A program made the position numbers and the translations under genes. Shown here piece by piece: positions 60,201 through 64,000 of a DNA stretch of 64,000 bases; the stretch's first letter is position 1; the number at the start of each line of letters is the position of its first letter. The DNA is from Saccopteryx bilineata (Eukaryota > Chordata > Mammalia > Chiroptera > Emballonuridae): assembly GCF_036850765.1 (NCBI RefSeq), contig NC_089493.1:13455632-13519631 (forward strand), written 5' to 3'. Below the pieces are notes generated by a model. It saw nothing but the letters and a program-made list of their open reading frames with translations, was not told the DNA's origin and made no database searches.

Positions 60201-61191
60201 TTAAGTGTTTTCCCTGCACACTGTCACCTGCTTTTGCTGGCTGGCACTCACGCCTCGTCCCAGGTGCTGTCAGTAAGGACAGGTGTGCGGCCCACGGGGA
60301 AGGAGGTAGAGACAGGTGAGGGCGGTGACGGGCGTGCTCTGGGCTGCTGGTGGAGGGACCCACCCCACAGCTGTGGCCCAATAGCGTCCCATGGTATGCA
60401 GACACCCAGCAGGCTCTGTGAGGGTGTCCCCCCGGTGGGCTGGCTGCAGCTGAGGAGCCCCGTGTGGGTCAGGACAGGGCTCTCCATCGCCTTAGCTTGC
60501 CTCTCAGTGAGTCGTTGTTTCCCCCTCCCCTCAGGTCTCTTTAGGAAATAAAGAAAGAAGCAAAGGTGTGTTCTACAAAGCACTTCAGAATTGCCCTTGG
60601 GCCAAGGTGAGTTCTAAAGGGCGCATAGCTTCAGACTTCCAAGGACTGTCCTGCTAGTCCGCCCAGCTTGGTGTCTGCCTGTCCCTGTCCCTGTGTCATT
60701 GCCTGCCCCAGGGGAGCTGCCCTGTGGAGCCGTGTTTCCTTGCCCTGTAGTGAGCCGGGGACAGCTGTTTCCCACCCTGTGCCGAGCTCTGCCCGGAGGC
60801 TGCGGGCACCGGGTCTGTGTCCCAGGTCTGCCTTGCGGAGCCCGGTAGGTACTCGGAAAGCAGCCTGGCGGTGGCTGCATGTCAGCCCGCAGCTCCGGCC
60901 CCACTTGGAGTTTCCTCCCTTTTCCTGTGCCCCAGTCCAGGGTGCTCCCTGCAGCGGGCCTGGCGGGCAAGGAGGACAGTGAAGGGGAAGGGGGCGTCTG
61001 GGCCTGGTGGGCGTGGCGGGCCGCTGGCCAGCAGCAGCTGAGGGCGGCGGCTCTCCCGGCCCTAGGTGCTGTACCTGGACGCAGTGGGGTACTTCCCTGA
61101 TGAGATGCAGGAGATCCTGGACCTGATGACCGAGAAGGAGCTCCGCGTGCGCCTGCCGCTGGAGGAGCTGGAACTGCTGCTTGAGGACTAG
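24215..61191 (+). CDS. NRDE2: NRDE2 (nuclear RNAi-defective 2 homolog), 14 coding exons
   Basis: Complete coding region. Exons: 24215-24278, 31206-31314, 33416-33655, 36986-37135, 42995-43445, 44311-44716, 45922-46055, 49147-49267, 53412-53587, 55516-55902, 56851-57779, 58422-58560, 60535-60606 and 61066-61191. They total 3,504 nt (1,167 aa plus stop) with no frameshift; human NRDE2 is about 1,164 aa. Order in the protein: a short N-terminus, a Lys/Arg-rich stretch (residues ~80-102), the conserved region that in human binds the exosome helicase MTR4 (~150-270), then HAT (half-a-TPR) helical repeats from ~306 to the C-terminus, interrupted by an acidic linker (~559-572). Known role of the family: a nuclear-speckle protein that binds MTR4, limits exosome recruitment and supports splicing of some introns; the fission yeast relative is Nrl1. 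The ATG has G at -3 and at +4. All introns are GT-AG except intron 9 (GC-AG). The identification rests on recall of the human protein over its whole length. Confidence 0.97.
24401..24420 (-). promoter_or_regulatory. Second, partial ZNF143-like element in intron 1
   Basis: On the - strand CTTCCCAGAAGGCCTTGCAG contains the TTCCCAGAAGGC core but lacks the ACTACA half. It lies 120 bp inside intron 1, opposite in orientation to the upstream element. Confidence 0.4.
24838..24990 (+). mobile_element. Tigger-type (Tc1/mariner) fossil
   Basis: ACAGGCATACCTCGTAGAAA then GGGTTTGGTTCCAGACCACC match the start of the Tigger family widely found in placental mammals. Confidence 0.7.
25329..25494 (+). mobile_element. 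SINE (CCTGACCTGTGGTGGCGCAG type)
   Basis: Head GCCTGGCCTATGGTGGTGCA, TCAAAACCCTGGGCTTGCCT, CT-rich tail. TTAAAGAAATAACAGTGCA flanks it (about 25310-25328 and 25498-25517). Confidence 0.9.
26020..26600 (-). mobile_element. Old L1 fragment, reverse
   Basis: TGTTCAGATTTCCCAACTTG, GGATATGTCTTGGGTCTCTT and the following phrases up to ATCCATTATTTCTTTGGGG are the well-known antisense L1M 3' region. Confidence 0.7.
26625..26840 (-). mobile_element. tRNA-derived SINE, reverse
   Basis: GAGAG-rich tail, GGGGATCAAACCTATGACCT and head GAACCACCTGGCCAGGCC. ATAAAGAACTT duplicated on both sides. Confidence 0.85.
26948..27338 (-). mobile_element. Long SINE (GGCCCTGGCC family), reverse, full length
   Basis: Poly-T at left and head GAGCCAACTGGCCAGGGCC at right. 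Flanks CATCCTTTACATC and CATCCTTGACATC form the target duplication. Its CTCF-like motif has decayed (CCACCAGGGGGTG, 27055-27067). Confidence 0.9.
27360..27600 (+). mobile_element. L2 3' end
   Basis: CTTTCTCTGATCCACGTCTA, then CCTAGCGCCTAGAACAGTGC and GTGCTGAATGAAAGAAAG follow the L2 3' consensus. Confidence 0.7.
29790..29920 (-). mobile_element. MIR fossil
   Basis: GTTTCCTCTTGTGTACAGTA then GAGGGTTGCCGTGAGGATGA and AAAGTGCTTAACC: MIR core in reverse order. Confidence 0.55.
30211..30547 (+). mobile_element. SINE (CCTGACCAGGCGGTGGCGCAG type), young full-length copy
   Basis: Complete element with head, box B-like GGTTCGAGACCCC, three 'TCGCCAGC/TCGCTGGC' phrases and CTGTCTGTCCC tail. A perfect 19-20 bp target duplication AATTTAGAATTAGTTCATT is at 30190-30208 and 30549-30567. 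Confidence 0.95.
31206..31314 (+). CDS. NRDE2: NRDE2 coding exon 2
   Basis: Acceptor TGCAG|AATT and donor ACGAG|GTAGTA. Encodes residues 22-57 (ELDWLRNPSFCAG... to ...GSPLT) and two bases of R58. The length matches the human segment exactly. Its centre (TVTTVGRATEEAT) differs from human more than the conserved ends do. Intron 1 upstream is 6.9 kb. Confidence 0.95.
31675..31965 (-). mobile_element. SINE (CCTGACCAGG-related), reverse
   Basis: GA-rich tail, TTTAGTTGTTCATTGATTGC and head GCTGCGCCACCACAGATCAG. Confidence 0.8.
32456..32648. mobile_element. Nonautonomous hAT element, 193 bp
   Basis: Termini CAGGGATCCCCAAACTTTTT and the complement at the right (TTTGGGGACGCCTG) form inverted repeats. 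The interior contains GGGCCGCATGCGGCCCGC, a strong internal palindrome. I could not confirm the 8-bp target duplication. Confidence 0.8.
32921..33126 (+). mobile_element. SINE (CCTGACCTGTGGTGGCGCAG type)
   Basis: Head GCCTGACCTGTGGTGGAGCA, GGTTCGAAACCCTGGGCTTG and CT-rich tail. TTAAAAATATTTGATAA is present at both ends. Confidence 0.9.
33416..33655 (+). CDS. NRDE2: NRDE2 coding exon 3 (basic region)
   Basis: Acceptor AACAG|GAGT and donor CTCAC|GTAGGT. Encodes residues 58-138: SPLKSEPSDESDTNKK, then a Lys/Arg/His-rich run (residues 80-102) that is likely nuclear-localising, then a Ser/Gly/Pro-rich disordered tail (GPSSSSGSEPGTDSEKD...). The last ~20 residues diverge from human and carry the small length difference. 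The donor is a somewhat weak match; the next in-frame codon after it is TAG, so splicing here is required. Confidence 0.92.
34611..34822. repeat. 53-bp minisatellite, four copies
   Basis: Units begin GATCAGGGTGGGGGACCC at 34611, 34664, 34717 and 34770. Each has GGGTGGGGG and GGCTCCGGGGCGG, so the transcript (+ strand) has G-quadruplex potential. Confidence 0.95.
35252..35617 (-). mobile_element. SINE (CCTGACCAGG type) with expanded middle, reverse
   Basis: GACAGACAGACAGGAAGGGA tail, several 'AAGCCAGCGACC' units and head CACTGCGCCACTGCCTGGTC. Flanks CCAGAGAGCATTT and CCAGATAGCATTT. Confidence 0.9.
35790..36012 (+). mobile_element. tRNA-derived SINE (GGCTCAGTTGGTTGGAG type)
   Basis: Head GCCCTGGCTGGGTAGCTCAG, GGGTTTGATTTCCGGTCAGG, then a C/T-rich run and A tail. 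Confidence 0.85.
36279..36650 (+). mobile_element. Long SINE (GGCCCTGGCC family), full length
   Basis: Nearly consensus: GGGTTCGATTCCCGGCCAGG, GAGGATGGCTCTGTGGCCTC, and a poly-A tail. The CTCF-like motif has lost one C (ATCGCCCCTGGTGG, 36541-36554). Confidence 0.9.
36986..37135 (+). CDS. NRDE2: NRDE2 coding exon 4 (conserved MTR4-binding region begins)
   Basis: Acceptor CCCACAG|TCCAG and donor GCGAG|GTATCC. Encodes residues 138-188, including the highly conserved FVWLEDVQALTGETFR and the following DPANWEYKSLYRGDIAR. In human this part of the protein, with exon 5, forms the MTR4-interacting domain. Spliced to exon 3 the junction codon reads ACT (Thr138). Confidence 0.96.
37995..38313 (-). mobile_element. 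SINE (CCTGACCAGG type), reverse
   Basis: GAGAGAGGGACAGACAGGAA tail, GCCGGTGACCTCGGGG and head TGTGCCACCACCTGGTCAGG. Confidence 0.85.
38950..39389 (-). mobile_element. Long SINE (GGCCCTGGCC family) with internal duplications, reverse
   Basis: Flanked by ATAAAGGGTTATT (left 38938-38950, right 39390-39402). Longer than other copies because of two internal tandem duplications: a 22-bp unit containing the CTCF-like motif (39061 and 39083), and a 28-bp unit with CGCCATGTTGCGACC (39118-39160). Confidence 0.9.
39433..39755 (+). mobile_element. Long SINE (GGCCCTGGCC family)
   Basis: Head GGCCCTGGCCAGTTGACTCA, second domain with a deletion around GAGCTGGGGTGGCTAG, CTCF-like TCGCCCCCTGGTGG at 39658-39671. 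AGGAAAAAATAT on both sides. Confidence 0.9.
39778..39985 (+). mobile_element. SINE (CCTGACCTGTGGTGGCGCAG type)
   Basis: Starts TCCTGATCTGTGGTGGCGCA only ~20 bp after the preceding SINE; CT-rich stretch and AATAAATAAAATC end. Confidence 0.85.
40745..40920 (+). mobile_element. MIR fossil
   Basis: TATTATCCCCATTTTGCAGA then TGAGGATAATGAGGCACAGA and CAGTTAGTAAACACTGGACC follow MIR closely. Confidence 0.8.
41370..42330 (-). mobile_element. Old L1 3' region, reverse
   Basis: TTTTTTGAGGCATTTCAAAG, CTAGGAATAGAATTGCTGGG, and ATGATGTTGAACACTTTTCC up to TTTAAATTGGGTTGTTT are the classic antisense L1 sequence. Frames are broken throughout. Confidence 0.9.
42995..43445 (+). CDS. NRDE2: NRDE2 coding exon 5
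   Basis: Acceptor GACAAG|ATAC and donor TTTCAG|GTGAGC. Encodes residues 188-338: YKRKGDSCLGINPKKQCISW, the ERYFTKKNVGLMN block, SFIPV, WLNPLGIYDQSTTQWLQ, and at the end the first HAT-type repeat (KVEEFNRRVRENPRDTQLW, then MAFVAFQ). The start of this exon completes the MTR4-binding region. It ends in phase 0. Intron 4 upstream is 5.9 kb and repeat-rich. Confidence 0.97.
43446..44310 (+). other. NRDE2: NRDE2 intron 5
   Basis: An 865-bp GT-AG intron with no repeat family recognised. Confidence 0.9.
44311..44716 (+). CDS. NRDE2: NRDE2 coding exon 6 (HAT repeats)
   Basis: Acceptor TTGAG|GACG and donor GCTGG|GTAAGC. Encodes residues 339-474 (DEVMRSPGLYAIEEGGQE... to ...LPGTEEAML). Two HAT motifs are visible: a helix pair around LEKKLAVLERAIESNPSCVD, and HPNNTALWQKYLLFCQSQF. 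The acceptor polypyrimidine tract is short (TTTTTGTCATTGAG). Confidence 0.96.
44717..45921 (+). other. NRDE2: NRDE2 intron 6
   Basis: A 1.2 kb GT-AG intron with a MIR fossil (about 45080-45290: TTTGACCTTGGACAGGTTCC) and the candidate CTCF motif. Confidence 0.9.
45527..45545 (-). promoter_or_regulatory. Candidate CTCF site in NRDE2 intron 6
   Basis: On the - strand TGACCACTAGATGGCACTG fits the CTCF core (CCANNAGRKGGCR). It is outside any SINE. This is motif evidence only. Confidence 0.4.
45922..46055 (+). CDS. NRDE2: NRDE2 coding exon 7
   Basis: Acceptor CTCTCAG|GCCTC and donor GACAG|GTACGA. Encodes residues 474-518 (GLFLQQCHFLRQAGHSEKAV, SLFQAMVDFTFFKPDSVKDL, STKGQ), a HAT helix pair. A long pyrimidine minisatellite starts fewer than 25 bases downstream of the donor. 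Confidence 0.96.
46075..46852. repeat. Pyrimidine minisatellite (CCCATCTCCCTCC)n
   Basis: About 780 bp of C/T (with A) on the + strand, built from 9-13 bp variants such as CCATCTCCCTCC and CCATCTCCCACC. Both strands stay open for hundreds of codons because the units lack stops; this is low complexity, not coding. Confidence 0.97.
47682..47768. repeat. 20-bp G-rich minisatellite, four copies
   Basis: Unit CAGGGCTGTGTGGGCGGGGT repeated four times; the first copy ends in GGGAT. Confidence 0.95.
49147..49267 (+). CDS. NRDE2: NRDE2 coding exon 8
   Basis: Acceptor TAACAG|GTGG and donor CCCAG|GTAAGG. Encodes residues 519-558 (VEFFEPFWDSGEPRAGEKGA then RGWRAWMHQQERGGWVVISP) plus one base of D559. 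Nearly identical to human. Confidence 0.97.
49758..49895 (+). mobile_element. MER1-like hAT-Charlie fossil
   Basis: GCGCTGTCCGACAGAAGT, GAAAACAGGTAGAATTAATT and TTGATAATGTGTTTTGTTTA match the MER1 order. Confidence 0.55.
51700..52420 (-). mobile_element. Old L1 3' region, reverse
   Basis: TTTTTATTGTAAAACGTAGC, GTGGAATTGTACGATGACTG, TCAAGGTGCAGCCATGTTGT and GAGAAACGCTGCTGTGAGCG are antisense L1 phrases. GC-shifted relative to other copies in the window. Confidence 0.8.
52925..53055 (+). mobile_element. hAT-Charlie fossil
   Basis: TTGTGTTGTCCAATAGTAGC, CACCTGTGGCTATTTTAATG and AAAATGAAATAAAGTGAAGA match the Charlie/MER1-type terminal region. Confidence 0.6.
53412..53587 (+). CDS. NRDE2: NRDE2 coding exon 9, ends at a GC donor
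   Basis: Acceptor TCTAG|ATGAG. Encodes residues 559-617: an acidic linker (DEEEDDLEDDEQEIREK), then TLPRWQVWLAAERSRD, RHWRPWRPDKTRKQTEED and CEDPERQ. The reading frame and the human protein require joining at ...PERQ|VLFDD..., which puts the 5' splice site at CAG|GCGAGT, a GC donor. No in-frame GT donor fits nearby. Confidence 0.94.
53588..55515 (+). other. NRDE2: NRDE2 intron 9, a GC-AG intron
   Basis: A 1.9 kb intron beginning GCGAGT after exon 9's CAG and ending TTGCAG. It contains the 40-bp minisatellite. Confidence 0.9.
55116..55338. repeat. 40-bp minisatellite, five copies, alternating variants
   Basis: CAGCACTTAGCCC recurs at 55124, 55164, 55204, 55244 and 55295. Copies alternate CGCCTTGGG / CGCTTTGGG, suggesting expansion of an 80-bp dimer; the last gap has an 11-bp insertion. 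Confidence 0.95.
55516..55902 (+). CDS. NRDE2: NRDE2 coding exon 10
   Basis: Acceptor TTGCAG|GTGC and donor GCAAAG|GTAACC. Encodes residues 618-746 (VLFDDVGQSLIRLSS... FLQFLGVPSGFSPPASCLYL... DENSIFDNGLYDEKPLTF... GEEFICNIFHLAMPLFSG... YETAK), part of the helical-repeat body. Confidence 0.97.
55903..56850 (+). other. NRDE2: NRDE2 intron 10
   Basis: A 948-bp GT-AG intron containing one reverse SINE. Confidence 0.9.
56318..56498 (-). mobile_element. tRNA-derived SINE, reverse
   Basis: T-rich tail, GATTTGAGGGAGAGAGAG, GGGGATCGAACCTGCGACCT and head ACTGAGCCCCCAGCCAGGGC. Confidence 0.85.
56851..57779 (+). CDS. NRDE2: NRDE2 coding exon 11, the largest exon
   Basis: Acceptor CTCTAG|GTCG and donor TTCAGAG|GTAATT. 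Encodes residues 747-1056. Several HAT repeats are evident: NCNNFCLWKQYAHLEWLLGN followed by TEDARKVFDTAL; ARKAYEHALQDCL; FQYLTVGIDASVRIYEQVFAK; and LYPSNQVLWRSYVQIQ. A Glu/Leu run (AELELELEPEL, 57104-57136) is slightly more repetitive than in human. Confidence 0.97.
57780..58421 (+). other. NRDE2: NRDE2 intron 11
   Basis: A 642-bp GT-AG intron with a MIR fossil at about 58090-58165 (TTTAAATCCCAGCTGTGTGA then CCTTGGACAAGTCACTACAC). Confidence 0.85.
58422..58560 (+). CDS. NRDE2: NRDE2 coding exon 12
   Basis: Acceptor CTTGCAG|GGTAG and donor TTTTTG|GTAAAA. The first base completes R1056. Encodes 1057-1102 (VDGREVYATIPETGLTHRIR then ALFENAIRSDHGSQCPLLWR then MYLNFL), again a HAT-type pattern. 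Confidence 0.96.
58561..60534 (+). other. NRDE2: NRDE2 intron 12
   Basis: A 2 kb GC-rich GT-AG intron with no repeat family recognised. Open frames here are incidental to the high GC content. Confidence 0.85.
60535..60606 (+). CDS. NRDE2: NRDE2 coding exon 13
   Basis: A 72-nt, phase 0 exon between CCCCTCAG|GTCT and GCCAAG|GTGAGT. Encodes VSLGNKERSKGVFYKALQNC followed by PWAK (residues 1103-1126). Skipping it would remove 24 residues in frame. Confidence 0.96.
60607..61065 (+). other. NRDE2: NRDE2 intron 13
   Basis: A 459-bp, GC-rich GT-AG intron, the shortest of the gene. Its last 100 bases are G-rich with only a short pyrimidine tract before CCCTAG. Confidence 0.9.
61066..61191 (+). CDS. 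NRDE2: NRDE2 coding exon 14 and stop codon
   Basis: Acceptor CCCTAG|GTGC. Encodes residues 1127-1167 (VLYLDAVGYFPDEMQEILDL, then MTEKELRVRLPLEELELLLE, then D) and stops at TAG 61189-61191. The C-terminus matches human almost exactly. Confidence 0.97.
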   Translation: MLYLDAVGYFPDEMQEILDLMTEKELRVRLPLEELELLLED

Positions 61192-62660
61192 TCCGGGGGG
61201 GATGCCCCCCCTCCGTGTGTCATCTGCCCGGGGGGCCAGGCTGAGCCCGAGGACAGGTGGTGCAGTGTGCGTATCAGTGGACCTCTGCCTTTGAAGTTTC
61301 TAATTTGTGTCTGGGTTATCAGTCTCACCTCTTGTACATTTTTTGGATGTGCAAATGACACAGAGTTCTCAGTTTACATATTATATATGCAAATCTGTGT
61401 ATGTACATAAGATGAGTCAGGCCAAGTGATAACTAAACTGTCGTAGTTGTTTGTTCGCTAGCCAGCGCCAGCCCGCTGCAGTGCGTGCCCCCTCAGATGG
61501 CATCCATGGTGGTGGTCCTTGCCAAATTTCTTGGGTTTTGCAGTCATGATAAGAAAGGTCTGGTTACTCACCCCCAGGACCTCCTCCCCTGGGCCGGCTA
61601 CTAGATTTCACCCTGATCTTCAGAGCACTAGGGTGTCGTTTAAAACTTGGTGTTTGGCCTGTATCAAGGTATTTAGTCTCTTACTCCCTGAGCCTTACAC
61701 AGTGATGCCGCCACTGTGGCCCACAGCTTCAGCGGGGAGCCTGCTGTCAGAATCTGCGCTTGTGTGCACATGCGTGCGTGGAAAGGGGCTTGTGTGCACG
61801 TGCGTGCGTGGAAAGCTGTCTGAAGAAACCTGAGCCCTGCGGCAGGAAGCCCGCCAGCCACCACCTTCAGCAGCTCTTCCCATCAGGCTCCCCTGCCTGT
61901 GAGGTACGCTTCCCTGAGTGTGCATGCCTTGGAGACCCTGACCGGCCAGTCCTTGCTGTGATTTCTGAGGGCTCTCCAGCTGGCCTCTGGCTTTTAAAAA
62001 TCACAGCCTGTAGAAAAAGCAGTGTTGTGGAGTAGAATTTTGGCCAGAAAGAGAACGTTAGGTTGGGAAAAGGGACACACCCCATGCGCCAGGGCAGGGT
62101 CTCAGAGCACACGGACACCGGGCACACACCTGGGTAGGGTCTCAGAGCACACAGACACCAGGCACGCGCCTGGGCAGGCTCACTGAGCACACGGACATTG
62201 GCCAGCCGGGAGAACACTTGCTGCCCCACCTCCTGGCTCGGAGACTAATGGCTCAGAGGGAAGACTTGCAGGAGTTAGAGAGGGGAAAAACACTCACACT
62301 GGAGGTGCTTCTGAGAGAAGGCAGTTTCTGAGCCAAAGAGCAGGGCAGACAGGGCTGGTGGGAGCCTTCGCTCCGACCCGAGTTCCTTTAGGAAACCGCA
62401 GCCTCTTAGCAGCACTGCTTCCTTCCTGCCCCAGACAGAGCGCATTTCCTTCTGAAGCCACAGCCACGTGCACCCAGCTTTGGCTTAAAGACCAGAGATG
62501 GCCGCATGTGGTCAGGACCCTCTTTCCCACTGGCTCCTGGGGGCGTGATGTGGGGCAGCAGGTGCGCCCTCTTCTGGTCACCCAGAAACCTCCCTAGCAC
62601 CCGGTCTGCTAACTTGTGCCAGGCAGCAGGCGTGGAGGCTACAGAAACAGGACAAACTGC
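61192..62660 (+). other. NRDE2 3' UTR and NRDE2-PSMC1 tail-to-tail interval
   Basis: Sequence after the NRDE2 stop. By eye I see no AATAAA or ATTAAA on the + strand in the first kilobase, so the NRDE2 cleavage site is not placed; an A/T-rich patch at 61330-61410 is a possible 3' UTR end. The interval holds a two-copy ~30-bp repeat (61755-61815) and a three-copy ~45-bp repeat (62087-62203), and nothing else recognised. Confidence 0.5.
62087..62203. repeat. ~45-bp tandem repeat, three copies
   Basis: Units read GGTCTCAGAGCACACGGACA and similar, the third with GCTCACTGAGCACACGG. It lies between the two convergent genes. Confidence 0.8.
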
Positions 62661-62676
62661 TTGAGAAAGAGCTGGC

Positions 62677-62682
62677 TTTACT
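62677..62682 (-). terminator. PSMC1: Probable PSMC1 polyadenylation signal (AGTAAA variant)
   Basis: On the - strand CCAGTAAAGCC lies 166 bases past the PSMC1 stop, followed 10-25 bases later by a T/G-rich stretch (CTTTCTCAAGCAGTTTGTCC). AGTAAA is a known variant of AATAAA. No canonical hexamer is seen between the stop and this point. Confidence 0.55.
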
Positions 62683-62847
62683 GGGAACGGAGCACTGCAT
62701 ACAGCCATCCTACAGCGATACTCAGACAGGTACAGGGCATAGAACGTGCTGCTAACGGAGATCAACTGGACCAGGCTCCCAGGGCCCCCTCCCCGCCCCC
62801 CCTCCCCAGGCCAGGCACGCCGGCTCCTTGAAGGCAGCTGCACTCTG

Positions 62848-64000
<1,153 letters not shown>

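Overview
This is a piece of a mammalian nuclear genome, almost certainly from a bat. Two gene models can be read exon by exon against placental proteins. The dominant interspersed repeats are tRNA-derived SINEs, with bat-type nonautonomous hAT transposons and bat-type L1 3' ends. The SINE mix (a long ~330-380 bp 'GGCCCTGGCCGGTTGGCTCAG' family, plus 'CCTGACCAGGCGGTGGCGCAG' and 'CCTGACCTGTGGTGGCGCAG' families) fits a horseshoe-bat-like (Rhinolophus/Yinpterochiroptera) genome. That assignment is from memory of the repeat families, not from a search.

Layout. Bases 1-24,000 are AT-rich, gene-free upstream DNA: SINEs, L1 and L2/MIR fossils, one LTR, DNA-transposon remnants, a 77-bp minisatellite and a striking ~385-400 bp inverted duplication (6903-7307 / 8600-9000). 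At 24,030-24,470 a CpG-rich promoter with GC boxes and a ZNF143/THAP11-type element opens NRDE2. NRDE2 then runs on the + strand from the ATG at 24,215 to the stop at 61,191. Its 14 coding exons keep one reading frame throughout and give 1,167 codons (human about 1,164 aa). Intron 9 has a GC-AG boundary, and intron 7 begins with a ~780 bp pyrimidine minisatellite. Downstream and tail-to-tail on the - strand are the last two coding exons of PSMC1 (proteasome Rpt2), ending in its HbYX tail; its upstream exons lie beyond the right edge. The PSMC1-NRDE2 tail-to-tail order matches the human 14q32.11 order as remembered (KCNK13, PSMC1, NRDE2, CALM1).

How the genes work: NRDE2 is a nuclear HAT-repeat protein that binds the exosome helicase MTR4 and affects RNA decay and splicing. 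PSMC1 is an ATPase of the 26S proteasome base. They are neighbours, not a pathway.

I found no novel coding system. The observations most worth following are a CTCF-like motif carried by the dominant SINE family (doubled in some copies), the inverted duplication upstream of NRDE2, a three-layer nested transposon insertion, the GC-AG intron, and the minisatellite abutting the exon 7 donor. Long open frames elsewhere are explained by low-complexity or SINE sequence. Repeat family names are recognition from memory and edges are approximate unless a target-site duplication is cited.
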